Source: Treponema sp.
GTDB taxonomy: Bacteria; Spirochaetota; Spirochaetia; Treponematales; Treponemataceae
DNA: 6,895 nucleotides
Reading direction: 5' to 3'
Assembly (NCBI GenBank): GCA_024699205.1
Contig: JAILQA010000157.1
Span: 1 to 6,895 of the forward strand
A program made the position numbers and the translations under genes. Below are positions 1 to 6,895 of the stretch, piece by piece. The first letter of the stretch is position 1; each line of letters begins with the position of its first letter. The notes under the pieces were generated by a model. That model was not told the DNA's origin and did no database searches. It saw nothing but the letters and a program-made list of their open reading frames with translations.

Positions 1-701
1 ATGTAAACTTTAGTTATGAAGAAGATAATCCTGTTTTGAAGGATGTAGATTTTACAATTACTCCTGGAACTTCCGTTGCAATTGTAGGTCCTACAGGGGC
101 TGGAAAAACTACAATCGTAAATCTTTTAAGCAGGTTTTATAATCCTAATGAAGGAAGGATTTTAATTGACGGTATAGATATTCAAAATCTGAAAATAAAA
201 TCTATTCGCAAGCAAGTAGGTGTAATGCTGCAGGATAGTTTTTTGTTCAGCGGAACGATTATGGAAAATATCCGTTATGGACGTCTTGATGCAAGTGATG
301 AAGAATGCATGCAGGCCGCAAAAACTGTTCAGGCTCATGACTTTATTATGGTTTTCCCTGATGGATATAACACAAAACTTACGGCCAACGGAGGCGGTTT
401 GAGTCAGGGGCAGAAGCAGCTTATTTCTTTTGCCCGTGTCCTTTTGAGTAATCCTCGCATTCTTATTCTGGATGAGGCAACTTCTTCTGTCGATACACAG
501 ACAGAAAAAGCCCTTCAGAAAGGTCTGGATGAACTGCTGAAGGGAAGAACAAGCTTTATTATTGCCCATCGACTTTCAACAATCCGCAATTCTGATATTA
601 TTTTTTATGTAGATCACGGTCAGATTGTAGAGCAGGGAAATCATGTATCTTTGCTTGCTCAAAACGGTTATTATGCGGCAATGATTAGGAATAATGAATA
701 A
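1..701 (+). CDS. ABC exporter, C-terminal nucleotide-binding domain (5' truncated by window edge)
   Basis: This is the ATPase half of an exporter-type ABC protein. It hydrolyses ATP to drive export of a substrate that cannot be named from this part. The frame is open from base 3; the TTG at 36 is internal, because codons before it read VNFSYEEDNPVLK, the usual NBD opening with the A-loop tyrosine (15-17). Motifs, numbered from the codon at 36: Walker A GPTGAGKT 18-25, Q-loop Gln66, signature LSQGQ 122-126, Walker B ILILDE 142-147 with the catalytic Glu147, D-loop SSVD, and switch His178. All catalytic residues are present, so the site should be active. The fused membrane domain lies off the left edge. 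LSQGQ in place of LSGGQ, with a GGG stretch just before it, resembles the canonical-site half of heterodimeric exporters such as TM288. A partner half-transporter upstream is therefore plausible but unseen. Stop TAA 699-701. Confidence 0.93.
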   Translation, partial: VNFSYEEDNPVLKDVDFTITPGTSVAIVGPTGAGKTTIVNLLSRFYNPNEGRILIDGIDIQNLKIKSIRKQVGVMLQDSFLFSGTIMENIRYGRLDASDEECMQAAKTVQAHDFIMVFPDGYNTKLTANGGGLSQGQKQLISFARVLLSNPRILILDEATSSVDTQTEKALQKGLDELLKGRTSFIIAHRLSTIRNSDIIFYVDHGQIVEQGNHVSLLAQNGYYAAMIRNNE

Positions 702-725
702 TTAATAATGCTGAATGTATAATTC

Positions 726-748
726 ATAATTGGCTGCCGAATTATTTT
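726..748 (+). terminator. possible weak rho-independent terminator after the ABC gene
   Basis: ATAATT (726-731) pairs with AATTAT (740-745). The stem extends by GG/CC (732-733 with 737-738) around a CTG loop, leaving G739 bulged. A short T run (745-748) follows. The stem is AT-rich and the U-tract is short, so this would be a leaky terminator at best. Its position, 25 bases after the ABC stop and before the next promoter, is what makes it credible. Confidence 0.35.
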
Positions 749-764
749 ATGTCGATTTTATGTA

Positions 765-793
765 TTCTTTTTATCTTACATTTGTGCTACTAT
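765..793 (+). promoter_or_regulatory. extended -10 promoter abutting the fliG-like start
   Basis: An extended -10 element reads TGC (785-787) followed by TACTAT (788-793). The hexamer 17 bases upstream, TTCTTT (765-770), is a poor -35, which extended -10 promoters tolerate. Transcription would begin about 7 bases after 793, at or within a base of the ATG at 801. An overlapping alternative -10, TATATA (791-796), would start transcription inside the ORF and is less likely. Confidence 0.5.
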
Positions 794-800
794 ATAGAAT

Positions 801-1934
801 ATGAAATTGAATAATGTGCGGGCAAATGCTTATGAACAGGCAAAACAGTCTTCCGCAAAGGCAGAACCAGAAAAGTCTGCTTCAAAAAAAACTCTTGCGG
901 ATAACTCATTATTAAAAGTTCCTGCTGTGGAACAGTCACCTGATGGAAAAGATTCTGTTTATCGTCGTGTAGCAAAGTTCCTTTTAATAATCGGCGAAAA
1001 CGAAGCCGCAAAAATACTTCCTCATCTTTCTGACAAGCAGATTGAAAAAATCGTACCTGAAATTGCTTCAATCAGATCTGTAGGTAAAGAAGAATCTGCG
1101 CAGATTCTGGAAGAGTTTCAGGATTTGCTTGAAAATGCACGTCAATCCAGTGGAGTAGAAGCCGCTCGTGAAATGCTCACAAAAGCCTATGGAAAAAACA
1201 AGGCGGAAGAGTTATTAAAAAAGACTGTTTCAATGGAAGGAAAAAAGCCCTTTGAATATTTTAATGATGCAGACTGTGAGCGTGTTTATCTTCTTTTAAA
1301 AGATGAAAATGTAGGTATAAAATCTCTGGTTCTTTCTTATCTTGAACCTAAAAAAGCTGCCGGAATAATAAATCTCATGGAAGAAGATGAAAAAAAGGAT
1401 GTTGTACTTAGACTTGCAAAAATGGCTCCTATTTCTCCAGAAGTTTTACAGCGTGTTGATAAAGCAATGTATGAAAAATCCTTAAATCAAACAAGCGAAA
1501 AGGCAGAACATATTGACGGTCGCAATGCACTTGCACAGATTCTTAAAAAGATGGATTTTACCGCAGAAAACGGTATTCTTAAGACGCTTTCACAGGATAA
1601 TCCAGAGCTTGGGCAGGAATTGCGGGAACGCTTATTTACTCAGGATGATATTCTTCATGCAGATGACCGTTTTATTCAGAAAAAGCTGCGCGAAATGGAC
1701 GATAAAAATATCTGTTACCTGCTGACGGGTAAAACTGATGATTTCAGAGCAAAAATTCTTTCTAATGTCTCTTCTGGTCGACGAGCTCAAATTATAGAAC
1801 AGGAAGAAATTTTACGGCCTTTTAGAAAAGTTGATTGTGATGCCGTTACTTCACATTTTTATGCAGAATTGCGTCAGGCTTACGAAGATGGAAGTCTGAT
1901 GATTATTGGCAATGATGACGAGTATATAGATTAA
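801..1934 (+). CDS. FliG-like flagellar motor switch protein (divergent, FliG1-type)
   Basis: FliG sits in the rotor at the cytoplasmic face of the flagellar basal body, linking FliF and FliM and taking torque from the stator. This 377-residue protein follows the FliG plan: N domain about 53-141 (opening RRVAKFLLIIGENEAAKIL), middle domain about 150-228, hinge near 239-241, and C domain about 242-370 including DDRFIQ 288-293. It is longer than the usual 330-345 residues because of a polar, Lys/Ala/Ser-rich N-terminal tail of about 50 residues. Several functional motifs are altered: EHPQ in the middle domain is ENVG (169-172), the Gly-Gly hinge is DGR, and the MFVF motif is RLFTQ. Torque-helix charges are partly kept. 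Spirochaetes commonly carry two FliGs, and this resembles the divergent one (FliG1). The symbol is withheld because the canonical copy is not in view. The ATG at 801 has no Shine-Dalgarno and lies at the predicted transcription start. Confidence 0.88.
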   Translation: MKLNNVRANAYEQAKQSSAKAEPEKSASKKTLADNSLLKVPAVEQSPDGKDSVYRRVAKFLLIIGENEAAKILPHLSDKQIEKIVPEIASIRSVGKEESAQILEEFQDLLENARQSSGVEAAREMLTKAYGKNKAEELLKKTVSMEGKKPFEYFNDADCERVYLLLKDENVGIKSLVLSYLEPKKAAGIINLMEEDEKKDVVLRLAKMAPISPEVLQRVDKAMYEKSLNQTSEKAEHIDGRNALAQILKKMDFTAENGILKTLSQDNPELGQELRERLFTQDDILHADDRFIQKKLREMDDKNICYLLTGKTDDFRAKILSNVSSGRRAQIIEQEEILRPFRKVDCDAVTSHFYAELRQAYEDGSLMIIGNDDEYID

Positions 1935-1968
1935 TACAATTTTTTCAGATATCGACAAAAATCTTCTG

Positions 1969-1977
1969 TGTTATACT
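1969..1977 (+). promoter_or_regulatory. extended -10 promoter for the hydrolase-peptidase operon
   Basis: TG (1969-1970), one base, then TATACT (1972-1977) makes a near-perfect extended -10. TCGACA (1952-1957) resembles a -35 but is only 14 bases away, so it is probably not used in the standard way. Transcription should start near 1984, leaving a leader of about 17 bases that contains the Shine-Dalgarno. Confidence 0.55.
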
Positions 1978-1986
1978 TAAAAGCAC

Positions 1987-1991
1987 AGGAG
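1987..1991 (+). promoter_or_regulatory. Shine-Dalgarno that fixes the start at ATG 2001
   Basis: AGGAG lies nine bases before ATG 2001, separated by a T-rich spacer. This decides the start of the next gene. The in-frame GTG at 1968 would place the start codon within the predicted -10 element and has no ribosome site. Confidence 0.8.
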
Positions 1992-2000
1992 ATTTTTTTT

Positions 2001-3788
2001 ATGTCTTTATTCAAAAATTTTAAATCAGTTACTTATTGTGTTGCTCAGTGGGCAGATAGAATTAGTGAAGAAGAGCTGCGTAAAGAAGCAGACTGGCTTC
2101 AAAAATATGTAGGAATAGATAAAGTCTATCTTGAAACTTTTAGAGGCCTACTGGCCAGAAAAGAACAGATAGAAATGATTAAAAAAGTTCTTGGTGAATA
2201 TGGAATTGAAGTTTCCGGGGGAATCACAACCGTTTCTCCAGATTTGAATGATTCTGACCAAAAAAGACAACGCCTTTTTGAAACCATGTGTTACTGCAAC
2301 GAAGCAATGCGCAATAAATTAAAAGAAGTCAGCGAGTATACAGCCTCACTTTTTGATGAGTTTATTATTGACGACTTTTTCTTTACCCAGTGCATGTGTG
2401 AAGACTGTATTCGTGAAAAGGGAAAACTCTCCTGGGAAGAGTTCAGACTGGCAAAAATGCAGGAAGTTTCGGAAAATCTGATTATCAAGCCTGCAAAAAA
2501 AATAAATCCTAAAATCAACATAATCATAAAATATCCAAATTGGCGCGAAAGCTATCAGGAAACTGGATATAATCCTCAACAGCAGAGAAAGATTTTTGAT
2601 GCAATTTATACTGGAACCGAAACCCGCCACGGTGCTCTCCAGGACCAGCATTTGCCACGCTATTTAAGCTATTCTCTTGTTCGCTGGATGGATAATGTTC
2701 TTCCTGGTAAAAATGGTGGCGGCTGGTTTGATCCTTTTGAGTGTGACAGAATTGATACTTATCTTGAACAGGCCTATCTTACAGCCTTTGCAAAAGCAAA
2801 AGAAATAATGATGTTCTGCTGGCCTGCAATCTACAATAATAAAAGGGCAACTCCTCTGGGCTTTATGTATCAAAAACTTGATAAAATTATGGGAAACTGC
2901 GGAAATCCACAGGGACTTCCTGTTTATATTCCTTTTAATTCTCAGGGAGATGACCATATAGAAGATTATCTGGGAATGATAGGTATTCCTATGGAACCAA
3001 GTCCTGATTTCCCTGAATACAATGAAAAAACTTCTTCTCTACTAGTTACCGCTGCTTCCTTAAAGGATAGTCAGATTGTGGATAAAATAAAGGCTTTTGT
3101 ACAAGCGGGTGGAAAAGTTATTGCAACTTCAGGCTTTATGATTGGCGCTTTGAAACAATATCCGGAAATCACAGATTTAACTTCCATAAGATATACAGAC
3201 CGCCGGCTTGAAGCCGATGAGTTCCAATACACCGTATCAGGTCTTTATGGTAGAAATTATGTAAAATCTCACGAGACTATCAGTTTCCCGATTCTTGAGC
3301 ACAGAAACAATGCAAGTTGGTCAATTGCAAATGCAGGCCATGGTGAATACCATGAAAGCATAATAATGTATGATACTTACGGAAAAGGAAAGTTTGAGGT
3401 AATCAATCTTCCTGATATGCCTTCCCGCATACGCGATTTACCTGCCGAACTTCTGACAGCCTTGCGCTATGAACTTATTGGAAATGGAAAAATCTGGATG
3501 GATTGTGGTTATGGCGCTTCTTTATTTACCTACGACAATGACACTTTTGGCGTTTATTGTTATACTAATGACGGATGCGTTCCATTGGATTTTAATATTC
3601 ATATCAAGGGTGAAAATATAAAATTAAGCTGTATTTTTGACAGTGATGAAAAACCAATGTTCTTGCCATCCGAAATCCAACCTGCGTATGTAAGTGCTCT
3701 GGATATGAAAGGAGAAGAAAAACAATCTGTTTTCCATGGCAGAATCATACCGGGAGATTTCCAATTCTTTAAAATTGCTGGTGCATGA
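2001..3788 (+). CDS. uncharacterised TIM-barrel protein, probable glycoside hydrolase (GH42-like layout)
   Basis: I do not recognise a named family. The 595 residues have no signal peptide or membrane segment and contain many cysteines, so the protein is probably cytoplasmic. Eight candidate barrel strands can be read in order: VTYCVAQW, KVYLETF, IEVSGGIT, EFIIDDFFF, INIIIKYPNW, FDAIYTGTETR, GGGWFDPF and EIMMFCW (to about 275). A Rossmann-like segment follows, about 305-400, containing LLVTAAS and a helix leading to GGKVIATSG; it resembles the amidotransferase-like trimerisation domain of GH42 beta-galactosidases. The C-terminal region, about 500-595, looks beta-rich. Candidate catalytic acids are Asp124/Asp125 after strand 4, Glu207 after strand 6 and Asp244 after strand 7. 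C131-x-C133-xx-C136 directly after strand 4 recalls the zinc-binding cysteines of GH42. Substrate is unknown and hydrolase activity is inferred. It is the first gene of an operon with the M16C peptidase. Confidence 0.7.
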   Translation: MSLFKNFKSVTYCVAQWADRISEEELRKEADWLQKYVGIDKVYLETFRGLLARKEQIEMIKKVLGEYGIEVSGGITTVSPDLNDSDQKRQRLFETMCYCNEAMRNKLKEVSEYTASLFDEFIIDDFFFTQCMCEDCIREKGKLSWEEFRLAKMQEVSENLIIKPAKKINPKINIIIKYPNWRESYQETGYNPQQQRKIFDAIYTGTETRHGALQDQHLPRYLSYSLVRWMDNVLPGKNGGGWFDPFECDRIDTYLEQAYLTAFAKAKEIMMFCWPAIYNNKRATPLGFMYQKLDKIMGNCGNPQGLPVYIPFNSQGDDHIEDYLGMIGIPMEPSPDFPEYNEKTSSLLVTAASLKDSQIVDKIKAFVQAGGKVIATSGFMIGALKQYPEITDLTSIRYTDRRLEADEFQYTVSGLYGRNYVKSHETISFPILEHRNNASWSIANAGHGEYHESIIMYDTYGKGKFEVINLPDMPSRIRDLPAELLTALRYELIGNGKIWMDCGYGASLFTYDNDTFGVYCYTNDGCVPLDFNIHIKGENIKLSCIFDSDEKPMFLPSEIQPAYVSALDMKGEEKQSVFHGRIIPGDFQFFKIAGA

Positions 3789-6700
3789 TGTTTGATTTTC
3801 TTAATAAAGATAACCTCGGAAAAGATTATAAAGGTTTTATTCTTTTAAGTATTGATGATTTGCCGGATTATAAAGCAAAAGCCCTTTTTCTCCGGCATAA
3901 AAAAACTGGACTAGAAGTTTACCATATTCTTGCTGATGACAAGGAAAACACTTTTGCCTTTGCATTTAGAACTGTAGCAAAAGATTCAAAAGGCTGTGCT
4001 CATATCATGGAGCATTCCACTTTATGCGGTTCAGAAAAATATCCCTTAAAAGAGCCTTTTACTACGCTTGCAGGACAAAGTTTAAATACCTTTTTGAATG
4101 CAATGACCTATCCTGATAAAACCGTTTATCCAGGATCTTCTGTCGTAAAAGCTGATTATTTTACAATAATGGATGTTTATGCTGATGCCGTATTTTTTCC
4201 TAAATTGGATTATGAAACTTTTATTCAGGAAGGTCACAGACTTGAGATGGATGAAAAGGGCAAATTGTCAATTCAGGGTGTTGTCTATAATGAAATGAAG
4301 GGAAATTATTCTTCTTTTATAGATGTTGCTGTGGATGAACAGATAAAAGTCATGTATCCGGACAGTTTTCCTGCTTTCGATTCAGGTGGAGATCCTCTTG
4401 TAATTCCGACTTTAACTTATCAGGAGTTTCTGGATTTTCATCAAAAGTTTTATAATCCTGATAACTGTCTTCTTTATTTGTATGGAAATATTCCTACTGC
4501 TGAACAACTGGATTATCTCGATGAGCATTTTATAGCCCGCCTTGAAAAAAAATATAAGTGCACTAAAGAAATTGAAAATGCTTATTCCGAAACTCCTCTT
4601 GTAAAGGAAGAAATAAAGGAACTTCAGAAATTAAATCTGATTAAAGAATCAACAGAAATAAAAGCTTATGCTCCTGAAACAGGGGCAACTGGTTCGATTG
4701 TTGCAATTAACTGGTATTCCGGAAAAGCAGATATCGAAAAATATTATCTTTCTGAAGTTCTTTGTGGAAATGACAGTTCACCACTTTCAAAACGCCTTAA
4801 AGATTCCAAACTTGGAGATGATTTGTCTCCTATCTGGAATAATTTTGGTCAGATGCAGGAAGAGTTTTTCTGTTATGGTTTGAGTGGAGTTAAAAAGGGT
4901 GATGAAAAGAAAGTTTTTGATTTAGTTCAGAAATCTCTAAAAGAAATCTACGAAGAAGGTATTTCAGAAGAAGATATAGACTCTGCTGTAATGGGAATTG
5001 ATTTTTCTTTAAGGGAAGTAACCCGCTATTGGGGGCCATATTCTCTTGTAATTATGGAAAAAGTTTTGAAGGGCTGGAATTATGGTAAGCCTTGCTGGGA
5101 TCAACTTTCGCCGATTACAAGTTTTGAAAAGGTAAAGGAAAAAATCAAAGCAGATAAGGATTATACAAAAAATCTTATCAAAAAATATTTTCTTGATAAT
5201 GATGTAACAGTTAAAATTATTGTTGAACCTTCGGATCAATATTTTGAAGAACGTACAAAAATTGAAAAGGAACTTATTACAGGGCTCGAAAAAAATCTTG
5301 ATAAAGTTCAGCTAAAAAGAGATCTGGACTTGCTTCATCAGGCACAACAGCATATTGAAACGCCAGAAGAAACTTCCTGTATTCCTCATACAAAAATCTC
5401 GGAATTGGACCGAAATATAGACCTTATAAAAACTGAGCTTTCTTTTGTAAAGGGCAGTGATGGCTCTGGGGTTCCTTTGTTTATCAACAAAGAACAGACT
5501 AACGGCATTTTTTATATGGATGTTATGTTTCCTTTTGATGGACTTGAACCAAAGTATTACCGTGATATTCCGACACTTTCAAATATTATTACAAATATGG
5601 GATGGAATAATAAATCCTGGGATGATTGTATTTCTGAAAGCGCCTGTGTTATGGGGGATGTTTGGGGACGAACTTATTGTTCTTCAGTTTCTGATTCTCA
5701 AGATTGCAAAGATTTTGCTGCAAAATATAAGGATTATAATTTTATCGACAGACAATGGATTGGACTTACCTGCAAGGCTCTAAGCGAAAATGCCGAAAAA
5801 TCATTGGCTCTTTTGTCAGAAATTATTTCTAAAATGAGTTTTGATGATAATCAACGTTTTGAATCTTTACTTCAGGAAATAAAGGCTGATAAAAAATCTT
5901 CTCTGGTTCAGAGCGGCAGAGATTATGCCTTAAAACGCGCTCGTGCTACTCTTTCTAAATCCCTTGCCTTGAATGAAATTATGTGGGGAATTACGCAATA
6001 TAAAACTGTTTCTTCCTACCACAAAAAAGATATTCCTCAATTACTGCAGACTTTTAAGAAATTGTATTATGAGTGCATAAAGCAGGGAGCTGTTCTTCAT
6101 ATAACTGCTGACGAAGATTCTATAAATAAAATTATTCCTTTGCTTGAAAGTTTTGTTCAAAAAACTGGAATCACAAGTGTAAAAACTAAAAAAGAATATA
6201 CGCTGGATGATTATCTTTCTCAAATCTACAAGGTAGAAAATATTAAGGATGAAATGAGCTGTGAAGCAATTAAACTTAATTCCCAGACGGGATATGCGGC
6301 TGTAGTTTCTCCAGCCTGCGAATATTTGACAAAAGAAGCTTCTGCAGAAAATGTTTTTTCTACCTGGCTTAATACTCATACTTTATGGGATAAAATCAGA
6401 ACAAGTGGTGGTGCTTACGGGGCAAATGCCTGGATAGACAGTATTTCAAGATATTTTGGAATGTGTACTTATAGGGATCCAGCTCCTGTTCAGTCGGTAA
6501 AAGTTTATCTTGACTCTTTAAAAGAACTTTCGGAATATGATTTTGACCCGCATGATATTGAGCGTACTATTGTATCAATCTATGGAAATGCAATTTGTCC
6601 TGCGGCACCAAAAGATAGGGGCGAAAAAGGTTTCTGGGGAATGCTGTTTGCAAATCCTCAGGATTTCAAATTGAAACTTATTGATAATCTTTTTGCTGTT

Positions 6701-6832
6701 ACGCCGGAAGATGTAAAAAAAGCAGCATTGAGAATCTATAATCAGACTCAAAAAATGTGTAAAAAGGCCGTTTTCTGCGATAAATCTACTTCTACAGATG
6801 ATTTAGGCCTTAATGGAACTATAACTTTATAA
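3785..6832 (+). CDS. M16C family zinc metallopeptidase (PreP/falcilysin-like)
   Basis: M16C enzymes are ATP-independent zinc peptidases that close around and degrade short unfolded peptides; organellar PreP clears targeting peptides. This 1015-residue protein is full length for the family. The inverted zinc motif HIMEH is at 73-77 (bases 4001-4015): His73 and His77 bind zinc and Glu76 is the catalytic base. The third ligand is Glu170 in NEMKG (4292-4294). FYNPDN (222-227) and the YGNI strand mark the end of the first catalytic half. The C-terminal half carries R872-TSGGA-Y878, the Arg/Tyr pair that holds substrate in PreP. No signal peptide is visible, so it is probably cytoplasmic. The ATG at 3785 overlaps the upstream TGA by four bases; ATG 3788 is an equally possible start. 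There is no obvious Shine-Dalgarno, so translation is probably coupled to the upstream gene. No terminator is evident after the stop. Confidence 0.95.
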   Translation: MMFDFLNKDNLGKDYKGFILLSIDDLPDYKAKALFLRHKKTGLEVYHILADDKENTFAFAFRTVAKDSKGCAHIMEHSTLCGSEKYPLKEPFTTLAGQSLNTFLNAMTYPDKTVYPGSSVVKADYFTIMDVYADAVFFPKLDYETFIQEGHRLEMDEKGKLSIQGVVYNEMKGNYSSFIDVAVDEQIKVMYPDSFPAFDSGGDPLVIPTLTYQEFLDFHQKFYNPDNCLLYLYGNIPTAEQLDYLDEHFIARLEKKYKCTKEIENAYSETPLVKEEIKELQKLNLIKESTEIKAYAPETGATGSIVAINWYSGKADIEKYYLSEVLCGNDSSPLSKRLKDSKLGDDLSPIWNNFGQMQEEFFCYGLSGVKKGDEKKVFDLVQKSLKEIYEEGISEEDIDSAVMGIDFSLREVTRYWGPYSLVIMEKVLKGWNYGKPCWDQLSPITSFEKVKEKIKADKDYTKNLIKKYFLDNDVTVKIIVEPSDQYFEERTKIEKELITGLEKNLDKVQLKRDLDLLHQAQQHIETPEETSCIPHTKISELDRNIDLIKTELSFVKGSDGSGVPLFINKEQTNGIFYMDVMFPFDGLEPKYYRDIPTLSNIITNMGWNNKSWDDCISESACVMGDVWGRTYCSSVSDSQDCKDFAAKYKDYNFIDRQWIGLTCKALSENAEKSLALLSEIISKMSFDDNQRFESLLQEIKADKKSSLVQSGRDYALKRARATLSKSLALNEIMWGITQYKTVSSYHKKDIPQLLQTFKKLYYECIKQGAVLHITADEDSINKIIPLLESFVQKTGITSVKTKKEYTLDDYLSQIYKVENIKDEMSCEAIKLNSQTGYAAVVSPACEYLTKEASAENVFSTWLNTHTLWDKIRTSGGAYGANAWIDSISRYFGMCTYRDPAPVQSVKVYLDSLKELSEYDFDPHDIERTIVSIYGNAICPAAPKDRGEKGFWGMLFANPQDFKLKLIDNLFAVTPEDVKKAALRIYNQTQKMCKKAVFCDKSTSTDDLGLNGTITL

Positions 6833-6850
6833 GATGAATGTAAATTTTTA

Positions 6851-6879
6851 TGGAAATATTCTGGCAATACTGATATAAT
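6851..6879 (+). promoter_or_regulatory. strong extended -10 promoter for a gene beyond the right edge
   Basis: TG (6871-6872), one base, then the consensus TATAAT (6874-6879). TGGAAA (6851-6856) sits exactly 17 bases upstream and matches four of six bases of TTGACA. This is the best promoter in the window by consensus. Transcription should begin near 6886, so the transcribed gene lies outside the window to the right. Confidence 0.6.
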
Positions 6880-6895
6880 GGACTATATTCTACAG

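Noticed and set aside
162..569. Reverse-strand ORF opposite the ABC ATPase
   Set aside because: It lies antisense to highly conserved ABC motifs, has no recognisable domain and no credible start signal.
702..731. AT-rich repeated TAAT/ATTCA words suggestive of a dispersed repeat or MITE end
   Set aside because: Only one short copy is present and the inverted pairing outside 726-745 is five bases at most; nothing in the window supports a mobile element.
749..814. A 21-codon hydrophobic ORF (starts MSILCILFIL) overlapping the promoter and start of the fliG-like gene
   Set aside because: It has no Shine-Dalgarno, is AT-driven, and would be cut by the promoter inside it; such short ORFs are expected by chance here.
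1935..1967. Possible terminator after the fliG-like gene
   Set aside because: The T and A runs around GATATC form only a very weak hairpin without GC pairs.
1968..2000. GTG at 1968 as an upstream start of the barrel protein
   Set aside because: The codon lies within the predicted extended -10 and has no ribosome site; AGGAG before ATG 2001 explains the start better.
6041..6379. Reverse-strand ORF within the M16C gene
   Set aside because: It has an unstructured composition and is a shadow of a clearly functional coding frame; the same applies to the other antisense ORFs in the window.
6834..6878. A 14-codon ORF just after the peptidase stop
   Set aside because: It has no ribosome site and runs through the -10 element of the downstream promoter.

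Overview
The window is AT-rich bacterial DNA with four genes, all on the + strand and tightly packed. It probably comes from a spirochaete, most likely a Treponema. The main reason is the second gene, a divergent FliG-type flagellar rotor protein of the kind spirochaetes carry beside a canonical FliG. The codon bias, short intergenic gaps and extended -10 promoters fit but are not diagnostic. The assignment is inference; no rRNA or other decisive marker is present.

Layout: (1) bases 1-701, the 3' end of an ABC exporter gene, containing essentially only the nucleotide-binding domain; (2) bases 702-800, a spacer with a weak terminator-like hairpin followed by a promoter that sits directly on the next start codon; (3) bases 801-1934, the FliG-like protein, apparently made from a leaderless or nearly leaderless message; (4) bases 1935-2000, a short spacer with an extended -10 promoter and a clear Shine-Dalgarno; (5) bases 2001-3788, an uncharacterised cytoplasmic protein that I read as a TIM barrel followed by an amidotransferase-like domain and a C-terminal beta domain, similar in layout to GH42-type glycoside hydrolases; (6) bases 3785-6832, a complete M16C (PreP/falcilysin-like) zinc metallopeptidase whose start overlaps the previous stop by ATGA; (7) bases 6833-6895, a strong-looking promoter for a gene beyond the right edge.

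The ABC transporter and FliG genes look like separate transcription units that happen to be adjacent. The hydrolase-like gene and the peptidase gene form a two-gene operon with overlapping reading frames, so their products are probably made together. Neither has a signal peptide, so both probably act in the cytoplasm. The least understood item is the hydrolase-like protein, followed by the FliG paralogue, which has lost its usual FliM-binding motif. I saw no CRISPR array, tRNA, rRNA, transposase, phage gene or integration site.
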